From positions 1-28,881 of the IMG/VR virus record IMGVR_UViG_3300023222_000330: DNA of 28,881 bases; one strand, written 5' to 3'. This stretch comes from a virus. Shown one piece after another: positions 15,301 through 21,903 of the stretch. A program made the position numbers and the translations under genes. The notes beneath the pieces are model-generated. The model did not search any database. It was not told where the DNA came from and was given only the letters and a program-made list of their open reading frames with translations. The first letter of the stretch is position 1. Each line of letters starts with the position of its first letter.

Positions 15301-17352
15301 GCCCTTGCAATCACAGCGGCAGCTGATCTCGAAGCAACTGGTGCACTGGACGCGACACCTGATTTGGTATTCGCAGTAGCGGCCGATCTGACTCAACAGC
15401 CAGTCCAGTTAACGGCCTCGCCAGATCTAGCGATCACTGCTGCCGCTGACCTCAATGCCACTGGTGCTCTAAACGCAACCGCAGCTCTAGCTATAACAGC
15501 TGCAGCTGATCTAAACGCAACCGGCGCCCTATCTGCTACTCCAGACCTCGCTATCACAGCGACGGCTGATCTAGAGGCAATCGGAGCCCTATCTGCTACT
15601 CCAGATCTGGCGATAACTGCAACTGCTGATCTTAAAGCCACGGGTGCTTTAGCAGCGACACCGGATCTATTGATTGCAGTTACAACCGCTGATCTGAATG
15701 ACGTTGGTGAGGGTCAAGTCTCGGCTACAGCTGACCTGACGATAACAGCGGCAGCTGACCTTAAGGCAACGGGCAAGCTTGATGCTTCACCAGACTTGGC
15801 AATCACTGCAGCGGCTGACCTTGAGGCAACCGGTGCTCTAGCAGCAACCCCAGACCTGGTTTTCGCACTCACTGCTGACCTGACTCAAGCCCCGGCTCAG
15901 ATCTTTGCCACTCCAGACCTGGCTATCACAGCAGCAGCAGATCTGGAGGCAACCGGCGCCTTAAGCGCTGCCCCACTTCTGGCCATCACGGCAGCTGCTG
16001 ACCTGAATGCTATTGGTGCTTTAGCAGCGACTCCGGACTTAGTCTTTGCGATCACAGCCGACCTCGAAGCGATCGGCGCCCTATCAGCCTCTCCAGATCT
16101 GGCTATCACGGCAACTGCTGATCTTGAAGCGATTGGGGCTTTGTCAGCAACGCCACTTCTGGCTATCACAGCTGCTGCAGATCTTGAAGCGATTGGTGCC
16201 TTAAGCGCTGCCCCGCTTCTGGCTATCACAGCTGCTGCAGACCTGAATGCGACTGGTGCCCTGGCAGCAACAGCAGCCCTTGCCTTCTCAGTCACTGCTA
16301 ACGCTCAAGCAATGCAGATGGCGACTGCGTCGCCGCAACTTACCATAACTGCGACAGCTGACCTTGAGGCAACTGGCGCTCTAGCAGCCACACCAGACCT
16401 GGCTATCACGGCAACAGCTGATTTAACTCAGGTACCGCAACAACTAACAGCCACTCCAGATCTAGCCATAACAGCCACCGCTGACCTTGAGGCAACGGGT
16501 GCCCTGTCAGCCACTCCAGATCTAGCCATAACAGCCACCGCTGACCTTGAGGCAACGGGTGCCCTGTCAGCTACAGCTGCGTTAGCGATCACAGCAGCGG
16601 CAGACCTGGTTGGAATCGGTACTCTCGCAGCGACGCCTGATCTAGTCTTCGCACTCACTGCGGACCTAACTCAGGTACCGCAGCAGTTAACGGCTTCACC
16701 GGACCTTGCGATTACAGCTGCTGCTCAGCTGAATGCTCTTGCTCTGATTACAGCCTCTCCGGATCTAGTCTTTGCGCTAACTGCTGCTCTACAGGATGTG
16801 ACTGGCGGTCAGATAGGGGCCTCACCGGACTTAGCGATCACAGCAGCGGCAGACCTGGTTGGAATCGGTACTTTATCAGCGTCCCCAGATCTGGCAATAA
16901 CGGCAACGGCTGATTTAGAAGGGACTGGTGCCTTAGCAGCTACTCCTGATTTAGTGTTCTCAGTAGTTGCCGACATATCACAGCTGCCAGTTCAGTTAAC
17001 GGCCTCACCCGCCCTTGCGATCACAGCAGCGGCAGATCTCGAAGCAAGAGGCAAGTTAGACGCCACTCCAGATCTGGTGTTTGCTCTCACAGCAGATCTG
17101 GTGGGTATGTTCCAAGTATCTGCCTCTCCAGCACTCACGTTTACTCAGACAGCAGACTTGAGAGGACGAGGAGTCCTATCAGCTTCGCCAGCTTTGACAA
17201 TTACAGTTGTAAAGGCTGCCTTGTTTGATCAAGGAGCGAACAGAACAATTCACTTCGCAGGTAACGTACAAGCAGTTCCAGGTGTTATGAATGTGGTTGG
17301 AGATGCTGACTTCATAGTTCCAGTAGGCAGCACGGATAGGGTAATTACTTAG
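12379..17352 (+). CDS. Giant repeat protein, probable neck/head fibre or other surface fibre
   Basis: A 1657-residue protein in five parts. Residues 1-213 are a beta-rich domain ('GVTLTWGGQAMTNIGTV' pattern seen in many phage surface proteins). Residues about 214-290 hold four degenerate repeats. Residues about 293-690 are a non-repeat, probably beta-sandwich region. Residues about 691-1610 hold about 46 repeats of 20-23 residues with consensus 'PDLAITATADLEATGALSAT'. A 45-residue C-terminal tail follows. The repeats are almost free of charge apart from the Asp/Glu of 'DLE' and contain no Cys, Trp, His or Tyr, which suggests a long, regular beta-solenoid or fibrous shaft. A variant unit with 'VFALTADLTQ.PQQLTAS' recurs irregularly. 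Most long phage fibres are encoded after the tape measure, but this gene lies among neck genes. Function is inferred from shape and context. Confidence 0.75.
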   Translation: MADVTILDAAASGSADGDTFAVSAGVDRGLIIGYQGEGSTGTPNGVTLTWGGQAMTNIGTVFVNGIGCEVTLFLLLDAGIAAASSTTMAFTGEQASFTWHAISFENVDQTGGATTVPEQQEDSTGASTPNPLTGADITAGDGAAVVALAGVGNSTSATWQSDLTEQTDQTVGTTGGSMATGLFATGQSVTVEATWADQNRAVVVSVELAPSAPGQIAATPDLAITAAADLEAQGKLDAAIAMVFAATADLRHQGRTDASALLSITAAADLNALGALAATATLGISALARMRDANAESWYKTGEFATPASGPTVVDITDKGRNPFGIHFSWTDNTADQTIQPDAQLGHGFSDGTNHRAVVHNAEDGASNNFRQSMIDACIFIVDPTDDSVLVEATVTFQATTFTVVYTTVAAGFRLHWELWGGDGAAVVADVGADAAPVTGLGMANGDLLLGFTSGEQFPASSQFAYQSYGAAQDTPAGINQWCLFKYMGDNDEDEQGSALTSTDFMGQYDVDFADWTIQITSITGDGFNWNGSNGDHFAYMLLDLSRTLVDVGTMTKTTTVPSPGTHTFPDLGFIPAGYAVASASDVNEDRDVNQNMRGSFGSFDGAGTGHSIYAITTQDENTPRDSYSSSINVINMGQDFGGANIQSMGEAQPISNSTPQIIFDPNTNQPEIIGYYAIEYRQVPLVADPQLTITAAADLNAQGKLDATPDLAITAVADLNATGALAATPDLAITATADLEGQVGAISATPDLAITAAADLKAKGALAATADLVFAAATALLRGLGALGASAALTFAAAADLEATGALNASPALAITAAADLEATGALSATAALAITATADLKGRGALSASPALVFALTADLRQAAAQISASPALAITATADLKATGALNAAPALAITAAADLNATGALNATPDLAITAAADLNATGALAATPDLAITAAADLNATGALNATAALVFAATADLQGAEGAITASPALAITAAADLEATGALDATPDLVFAVAADLTQQPVQLTASPDLAITAAADLNATGALNATAALAITAAADLNATGALSATPDLAITATADLEAIGALSATPDLAITATADLKATGALAATPDLLIAVTTADLNDVGEGQVSATADLTITAAADLKATGKLDASPDLAITAAADLEATGALAATPDLVFALTADLTQAPAQIFATPDLAITAAADLEATGALSAAPLLAITAAADLNAIGALAATPDLVFAITADLEAIGALSASPDLAITATADLEAIGALSATPLLAITAAADLEAIGALSAAPLLAITAAADLNATGALAATAALAFSVTANAQAMQMATASPQLTITATADLEATGALAATPDLAITATADLTQVPQQLTATPDLAITATADLEATGALSATPDLAITATADLEATGALSATAALAITAAADLVGIGTLAATPDLVFALTADLTQVPQQLTASPDLAITAAAQLNALALITASPDLVFALTAALQDVTGGQIGASPDLAITAAADLVGIGTLSASPDLAITATADLEGTGALAATPDLVFSVVADISQLPVQLTASPALAITAAADLEARGKLDATPDLVFALTADLVGMFQVSASPALTFTQTADLRGRGVLSASPALTITVVKAALFDQGANRTIHFAGNVQAVPGVMNVVGDADFIVPVGSTDRVIT
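13021..13248 (+). repeat. First block of 60-bp coding repeats (about 4 units)
   Basis: Four degenerate copies of the 20-residue unit, beginning near CCAGACCTGGCAATC and ending before a non-repeat domain. The stretch ATCACAGCAGCCGC at 13048 recurs at 14458 at the start of the main repeat block. Confidence 0.85.
14452..17220 (+). repeat. Main array of 60-bp coding repeats (about 46 units)
   Basis: Tandem units, most of exactly 60 bp, some of 63-69 bp, all in frame. The encoded consensus is P-D-L-A-I-T-A-x-A-D-L-x-A-x-G-A-L-x-A-T. Codon choice varies widely between units, so protein identity exceeds DNA identity. Near-exact DNA copies exist locally (16448-16571, and a 42-base match between 16582-16623 and 16831-16872). 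Confidence 0.95.
16448..16571 (+). repeat. Exact recent tandem duplication of one 60-bp unit
   Basis: Bases 16448-16511 and 16508-16571 are identical over 64 bases, so one unit was copied recently compared with the strongly diverged codons of the other units. Confidence 0.95.
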
Positions 17353-17361
17353 GAATTCAAC

Positions 17362-17727
17362 ATGGCCGAACCAGTACCAGTTGGAGTCTTCTGCCTAAGA
17401 TATAAAAGAGGCGATGACTTCCCGAGTCAGTTCAAGATCGTGGAAGAGGACGGTGTAACTGCGATCGATATTACGGGCTGGACCTTTGAGTTGACGGTGG
17501 ACACACTTAGGAATCCGCCAGATACCGCAACCAACCTGTTCGCAGTGAGTGGGGTTATCAATGATGCTCCGAACGGATTGGTGTCGTTCTCCCCCACGGT
17601 GGCGAACACTGATCAGGTTCCCAGGAAGTACTGGTACGACATCCAGCAAATTGATGGAGCTGCTAGAAGGCGGACTATCGTGAAAGATAGGTTTGTGATC
17701 GAACAGGATATCACCAAGACGCCATAG
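17362..17727 (+). CDS. BppU-N-like / neck or tail structural protein
   Basis: A 121-residue protein with AGGAATT before ATG 17362. The pattern 'RYKRGDDFPSQFKIVEEDG', 'AIDITGWTFELTVDT', 'NGLVSFSPT', 'KYWYDIQQIDG' and 'RRTIVKDRFVIEQDIT' matches the small beta-sandwich domain seen at the N-terminus of lactococcal baseplate BppU and in many stand-alone phage virion proteins. These usually serve as adaptors between the particle and a fibre. Being next to the giant repeat protein, it could anchor that protein; this is inferred. Confidence 0.65.
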   Translation: MAEPVPVGVFCLRYKRGDDFPSQFKIVEEDGVTAIDITGWTFELTVDTLRNPPDTATNLFAVSGVINDAPNGLVSFSPTVANTDQVPRKYWYDIQQIDGAARRRTIVKDRFVIEQDITKTP

Positions 17728-17735
17728 GATAGAAC

Positions 17736-18308
17736 ATGACTCACTTAGTTTTAGAAGATGGAACGGTTGTCGCTGATTCGAACTCGTATGTGACGGTCGA
17801 TGAGGCTGATGCGGTGTTGCTAGAGGACATCGCGCTCGGCTCAGAGGTGTGGAATTTTCTGGATGAGGACAACAAAGAAGAATTCCTCATCTTAGCGACC
17901 CGCTTTCTCGAGATCAGATTCCGATGGTACGGCCTACCTACGGAAGCGGGACAATCGCTTCAATGGCCAAGAACGAGGAACTTCGATGATAAGGGTGATA
18001 TCATTATTCCGGGTACTATCCCGAAGCAGTTGAAGGATGCGCAAATTGAATTGGCTCGATATTTCACCGTAGAACCAGGGGATGTCACTCAAATAGTGGA
18101 TGGCGGGGGTATACCGAAGACTTGGGTGACTGATGGTCTGTCAATGACGTTTGATACGGATGCATTGGACCAGGGAGCAGAAAAGAAAGGTGAAGGAGTC
18201 TTGATGGGAACGAGATTCGTCACTCTGGAACTTTTGTTGCGATCAATCGGCACTTGGAAGGATATCGAGTTCTTGCAGGTTAGCTCGAAGACCGTGGTTA
18301 ACCAATGA
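17736..18308 (+). CDS. DnaT-like head-tail connector protein
   Basis: A 190-residue protein with the DnaT-like ssDNA-binding family pattern often annotated in phage neck clusters: 'EDGTVVADSNSYVTVDEAD' (7-25), 'LILATRFLEIRFRWYGLP' (51-68), 'QSLQWPRTRNFDDKG' (73-87), and 'IPKQLKDAQIELARYF'. Despite the family name, members in this gene position are thought to be connector subunits rather than DnaT proteins. The stop overlaps the next start (ATGA), coupling it to the head-closure gene. Confidence 0.7.
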   Translation: MTHLVLEDGTVVADSNSYVTVDEADAVLLEDIALGSEVWNFLDEDNKEEFLILATRFLEIRFRWYGLPTEAGQSLQWPRTRNFDDKGDIIIPGTIPKQLKDAQIELARYFTVEPGDVTQIVDGGGIPKTWVTDGLSMTFDTDALDQGAEKKGEGVLMGTRFVTLELLLRSIGTWKDIEFLQVSSKTVVNQ

Positions 18309-18673
18309 GTCTAAAGACTCAGATCAGACAAGCCACCCGAACTGCTCTGAAGCAGATGAGTTCGATTTCGGAGGCTGTTCGCTATCAGCAAGTGGTAGGA
18401 GACCCCATTTATAATGTCGAGACAGGCTCACCTACAAGGCAGGTTCGAACTTTTGCGGTAAGGGGCTTCTTCACCTCCTTTAAGGAGGATGCAGTTGATG
18501 GCAACTTTGTTCAACCGGGAGATCAGCGTCTAACTTTCGATGTTTTGGACATCCCCTTTGTACCAAAGCTAGCTGATTTTGTGTTTGATGGAGATGGATT
18601 GGAGTGGGAGGTGATTGCTGTTAAAACCCCGCCACCGAAGATTATTCATATCTTGACGGTGAGGAGACCGTAG
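18305..18673 (+). CDS. Head-closure / stopper-like protein
   Basis: A 122-residue protein. The pattern 'DPIYNVETGSPTRQ', 'VRGFFTSFKEDAVDGNFVQPGDQRLTF', 'PKLADFVFDGDGLEWEVIAV' and 'HILTVRRP' is that of phage head-closure (stopper) proteins, with the gap around 'VQPGD' forming the plug loop region. These keep packaged DNA in the head and provide the tail docking surface. Overlaps with both neighbours (ATGA before, TAGTG after) put it in a coupled neck/tail set. Confidence 0.7.
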   Translation: MSLKTQIRQATRTALKQMSSISEAVRYQQVVGDPIYNVETGSPTRQVRTFAVRGFFTSFKEDAVDGNFVQPGDQRLTFDVLDIPFVPKLADFVFDGDGLEWEVIAVKTPPPKIIHILTVRRP

Positions 18674-19098
18674 TGGCCAACACTCCGAGAGAGTTCGTAA
18701 GTGACCTCAAAAGGTTTGATGCCAAAGTGGAATTGGCTGTCTCTCTGGTGATTAAAGAGACGGCTAAGTCCATTCGGAACCAAGTCGCTGCAAGGACACC
18801 AATTAACACGGGTCGTGCATCCGCCTCCTGGAATGTCAGTGTTGGAACTCCTAATTTCAGACCGAAACCAGCCAGTTATAATAACCCTGGGGGTGCTGCT
18901 CTGGACGGTGAAGTGAATCTACAGGGGTTCACACTAGGTCGTACTATTCATGTAGCGAATGGAGTCCCTTATATTGGTGACTTGAATGCCGGATCGAGCT
19001 TAAAGGCACCAGCAGGCTTTGTCGAAGCGTCAGTTCAGACCCTTCCTCTCCAGTTACCGGCTATCGTTACGATAGTGCGCCGACAGATTAACGTTTAA
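18673..19098 (+). CDS. Tail completion protein, HK97 gp10-like
   Basis: A 141-residue protein starting at GTG 18673, which overlaps the previous TAG by one base. It carries the family hallmarks: 'RTPINTGRASASWNV' (41-55), then 'IHVANGVPYIGDLNAGSSLKAP', and a C-terminal amphipathic helix. HK97 gp10/lambda-type proteins in this position help join the tail to the head. The next start overlaps its TAA. Confidence 0.8.
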   Translation: MANTPREFVSDLKRFDAKVELAVSLVIKETAKSIRNQVAARTPINTGRASASWNVSVGTPNFRPKPASYNNPGGAALDGEVNLQGFTLGRTIHVANGVPYIGDLNAGSSLKAPAGFVEASVQTLPLQLPAIVTIVRRQINV

Positions 19099-19544
19099 TG
19101 ACAGCTCCGAATCAATTCGACGACGAACGCAAGGTCTTGGAGGAGAGATTCTCCACCCTTTGGCCTACATTGGGGAATACGAAGATCAGGTATGAGAATA
19201 TTCCTTGGACAGAGCCCAAGACGGAGAAAACGTGGGTTGCTTTTACGGTAGTGACTGCAGAGGCTGAACAAATCAGTTTAGGCGACCTTGCTCGTTCTCG
19301 GTACGGTGGAAGCGTGATTATCCAGGTCTTCCAGAAGGAAAGAACTGGAACCGGGGATGCGCTGAGGTTAGCCGGACAAGCGGCAGACATTTTTAGGAGA
19401 CTAGAGATCTGCGAAGACGAGTCGGGACTAATACGTTTCCGTATTCCTTCGAAGGTAACAGTAGGAATCAATAACGGGTGGTTTCAAGTGAACGTGAATT
19501 GTCCGTACTTCCGGGATCAGAACCACGGATTGAACACCTTGTGA
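19098..19544 (+). CDS. Tail terminator protein (DUF4128-like)
   Basis: A 148-residue protein directly after the gp10-like gene and directly before the tail tube gene, the standard place for the tail terminator. 'LEERFSTLWPTLGNTKIRYENIPW', 'TWVAFTVVTAEAEQISLGD', 'GGSVIIQVFQKERTGTGDALRLA' and 'NNGWFQVNVNCPYFRDQ' match that family. The protein caps the tail tube as a hexamer and sets its final length together with the tape measure. Confidence 0.75.
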   Translation: MTAPNQFDDERKVLEERFSTLWPTLGNTKIRYENIPWTEPKTEKTWVAFTVVTAEAEQISLGDLARSRYGGSVIIQVFQKERTGTGDALRLAGQAADIFRRLEICEDESGLIRFRIPSKVTVGINNGWFQVNVNCPYFRDQNHGLNTL

Positions 19545-19554
19545 GGACGTAAAA

Positions 19555-21042
19555 ATGGCGCAGATTTGCCCTCCAGTCACAGCCGACACAAACCGAACTA
19601 GTCTTGTCATCGCTCAAGAAGACGACGATTGCTGGGGAGCCGACCCAGAAGTTGGAGCCCTTGCTCCGAAGTCGTACGAAGTAAGAATGACTGGCGAAAC
19701 GCTGGTTCATAATAAGGCGACCGTCGTTTCTGAATCCATCCGAACAGATCGGATGAGAGATACTCTTTCCGAGGTTGGTGTTTCGGTTGAAGGTGACATC
19801 AACTTTGAGCTGTCGTTCCGAGATTGGGAGCCTCTGCTTGAAGGCGCACTTGCAAATGACTTTGTGTACCTTATTGAGCGGACATTTGCTGTTGGTGATG
19901 TCGGGGTCGTCGGCGCCTCGAATCGCTACAACGTACTGCAGGGTGCCGTTGACTTCGTCAACTTCATAGCCGGCGCAGATGTCTGGGTATTCGGCTTCGA
20001 ACTGAATACCATCAACAACGGACGGATGCTAATCACGGCAGTCGATATCGGCGACACGTTCCTTGATGTCGACAATCAAATAGTCCCAGTTACCAACCTG
20101 ACGGACGAAGACTCAGGATCAGGCCTACCGTTGGTGTTCAAGTCTCCGAAGGGTGTGTTCTTCGACCTGGAGATAAACACAGCTGACACGATTTCGTCAG
20201 TCACAACAGATTTCTTGGTAGATGTGAACCTTGAAGTGGGTCAGACCTTCCGGATGGAGGGTTGGGATATAGCCGGTAATAATGGTACTCTCCGGATCAC
20301 GGCGATATCCGCCAACTTGTTAACTGTTACGCTAGCCGATGGCTCCGCTTCTACGTTAGCAACTGAATCAGCCGGCCAAGTGACTTTAACGGCACAACGA
20401 CTAAAGAACGGAATCCTTCGGAAGTCCTTCGTAGTCGAGAAATTCTTCGGAGATGTCGTCGAGTTCCTCTACATGACAGGTTGCCGAGTCGGCGCCATGA
20501 CCATGAACGTCGAAGCGGCAGCGCTTGTGACAGGTACGTTCACCTTCATGGGTAAGGAAGCGGTGTCACAGCAAGTGACTGTCATGGGAACACGGGTACC
20601 CGCAGGTATCCAGGACGCTTTGAACGCGACCACGAATGTGGGTAACCTTGAAGAAGGTGACGCTCCGTTGGCGACTGCTGTGAGGTCTGTCGAGTTCACG
20701 ACTGAGAACAACCTGCGACAGAAGCCTGAGATCGGAAGTCGTTCGCCGGTCGACATCGGTTACGGCTTTGTCGATGTCACGGGCACGCTTACGGCCTACT
20801 TTGAGGATAATGTTCTGCTGCAGAAGTTCCTCCAGCACTCAGAAAGCCAGTTTGCTATTACTTTCACAGACTCGGACAGTAACGTTTTTGTAATCACGCT
20901 GCCGAGACTCTTCTTTTCAAGTGGTACGCCGACAGCCCCATCGGGTAATGACGATGTTCTTCTTCCGATGGAGTTCACGGCGGTACGATCACCTGACGAT
21001 GACGCAGTAATAATTATCGACGCATTACCGGCCGCCCTCTAG
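19555..21042 (+). CDS. Major tail tube protein with duplicated inserted domain
   Basis: A 495-residue protein, GAGGA before ATG 19555. The N-terminal region ('TNRTSLVIAQEDDDCWG', 'KATVVSESIRTDRM', 'VEGDINFELSFRDWEPLLEG') and C-terminal strands match siphophage tail tube proteins of the large type. Two related segments sit in the middle: about residues 138-190 ('FGFELNTINNGRMLITAVD') and 229-282 ('MEGWDIAGNNGTLRITAI'), each a small beta domain sharing an 'NNGxxxIT' core. They are probably surface-exposed on the tube. The position between terminator and chaperone genes agrees. Confidence 0.8.
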   Translation: MAQICPPVTADTNRTSLVIAQEDDDCWGADPEVGALAPKSYEVRMTGETLVHNKATVVSESIRTDRMRDTLSEVGVSVEGDINFELSFRDWEPLLEGALANDFVYLIERTFAVGDVGVVGASNRYNVLQGAVDFVNFIAGADVWVFGFELNTINNGRMLITAVDIGDTFLDVDNQIVPVTNLTDEDSGSGLPLVFKSPKGVFFDLEINTADTISSVTTDFLVDVNLEVGQTFRMEGWDIAGNNGTLRITAISANLLTVTLADGSASTLATESAGQVTLTAQRLKNGILRKSFVVEKFFGDVVEFLYMTGCRVGAMTMNVEAAALVTGTFTFMGKEAVSQQVTVMGTRVPAGIQDALNATTNVGNLEEGDAPLATAVRSVEFTTENNLRQKPEIGSRSPVDIGYGFVDVTGTLTAYFEDNVLLQKFLQHSESQFAITFTDSDSNVFVITLPRLFFSSGTPTAPSGNDDVLLPMEFTAVRSPDDDAVIIIDALPAAL

Positions 21043-21060
21043 TAGAGCGGTCACTTTCAC

Positions 21061-21090
21061 GGCTTGGCAGAAGCCAAGTCGGTAGCTACC
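21061..21090 (+). promoter_or_regulatory. Hairpin plus palindrome before tail chaperone gene
   Basis: GGCTTGGC (21061-21068) pairs with GCCAAGTC (21073-21080) around AGAA (one G-T pair), followed at once by the perfect palindrome GGTAGCTACC (21081-21090). No T-tract follows, so it is not a normal terminator. It may lower transcription or translation between the abundant tube protein and the chaperones; a role as RNA processing site or operator is also possible. Confidence 0.45.
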
Positions 21091-21103
21091 AAGAGGAAAT
21101 GTT

Positions 21104-21550
21104 ATGGACTTTAATGAAGCCTTTGAGCTTGATCAAAAACTAGTACAAGAAGGAAGGTGGTTCCCAGTAGGAGAGGGAGCACACTGTAAGATTGCACGCA
21201 CAGGCAATCCGAAATACAAAGAACTCCTCCGCGCCAAACTCGGCATCTACGAACAATCCCTGTCCCAAAAACTTCTCGATGATGACACCGCTGACACGGT
21301 GTTGATCGAGGTGATGGCAAAGACTATCTTGCTGGACTGGAAGGGGTTTACGGATCAAGGTAAAGAAGTCAAGTATTCGGTAACTGCGGCGATCGAGTAC
21401 ATGTCTAAATTCGAGGAGTTCCGGAGTTTCGTGGCTCGGAATGCCGACAACATGCAGGCCTACAAAGCCAAGGCGAGTGAGGTCGACCGGGGAAACTTAC
21501 CAACCGAATTAGATGGGACCTCAAGTGGGGAAGAGAAGAACGATTCCTAA
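21104..21550 (+). CDS. Tail assembly chaperone G
   Basis: A 148-residue protein between tail tube and tape measure. The core 'LLDWKGFTDQGKEVKYS' (76-92) followed by 'FRSFVARNADN' is typical of the gpG-type chaperone of siphophages, which coats the tape measure and recruits tube subunits. An AGAGGAAA ribosome site precedes ATG 21104. Near its 3' end lies the slippery sequence GGGAAAC, read as G-GGA-AAC in this frame, so part of the ribosomes should shift into the T frame. Confidence 0.85.
   Translation: MDFNEAFELDQKLVQEGRWFPVGEGAHCKIARTGNPKYKELLRAKLGIYEQSLSQKLLDDDTADTVLIEVMAKTILLDWKGFTDQGKEVKYSVTAAIEYMSKFEEFRSFVARNADNMQAYKAKASEVDRGNLPTELDGTSSGEEKNDS
21490..21496 (+). promoter_or_regulatory. 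-1 programmed ribosomal frameshift site (GGGAAAC)
   Basis: The heptamer fits X-XXY-YYZ in the G reading frame (codons cgG GGA AAC). It differs only in the last base from lambda's GGGAAAG. The -1 frame is open from 21481 to the stop at 21901-21903, so a shift here makes the GT fusion. Confidence 0.85.
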
Positions 21551-21903
21551 GAGGCTTGGCGAAGGACTCGGGGAAGTTACCCAAGGCCCTTCAACAGAAG
21601 CCTTTACTCGGCTTTCACGCTGCCTTTACGCACGAAATCTTTTGGCAGCTGAATATCACGAGGGAGCCAACTTCGGCTGGAATCAAACCCTTCCAACCTA
21701 CCGAAATTCGGGCAGCACTCGACCTGTATTGCGTCACTGGGGCAGACGAAAGACAGGAACTATTCGGAGATCTAGTTTGGCTGGATCTCCAATACCGCAA
21801 GATCATGCAGGAAACCTTCGAGAAGAAGACTGCAGCAGAGAAGCGGGCAGCGCTAAAGGGAACTAAGGATGGCCGAAGTCGCACGCTTGGACATCATAAT
21901 TAG
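21496..21903 (+). CDS. Tail assembly chaperone T part, made as G-T fusion by -1 frameshift
   Basis: This is the -1 frame (relative to G) extending 135 codons past the slippery site. Joined to the first 131 residues of G it gives a 266-residue GT fusion. There is no good independent start: only a TTG at 21556 without a ribosome site. The T part contains 'LLGFHAAFTHEIFWQLNITREP' and 'LDLYCVTGADERQELFGDLVWLDLQ', a helical domain expected to bind the tail tube protein, while the G part binds the tape measure. Its 3' end overlaps the tape measure start by 35 bases. The arrangement is well established in lambda and other siphophages. Confidence 0.85.
   Translation, partial: LTNRIRWDLKWGREERFLRGLAKDSGKLPKALQQKPLLGFHAAFTHEIFWQLNITREPTSAGIKPFQPTEIRAALDLYCVTGADERQELFGDLVWLDLQYRKIMQETFEKKTAAEKRAALKGTKDGRSRTLGHHN

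Noticed and set aside
14484-16658. Several long minus-strand ORFs across the repeat region
   Set aside because: They are repetitive Ala/Val/Arg-Ser products caused by an in-frame 60-bp repeat lacking stops on the other strand; they have no ribosome sites and no function is suggested.
14452-17220. Array of regular ~60-bp units as a CRISPR locus
   Set aside because: There are no constant repeats with unique spacers; units are continuous coding sequence with synonymous variation in one long reading frame.
21513-21866. 117-codon plus-strand ORF in the third frame near the G/T junction
   Set aside because: It overlaps both the G end and the T frame; only the T frame stands in the -1 relation to the slippery site and reads like a helical chaperone domain.
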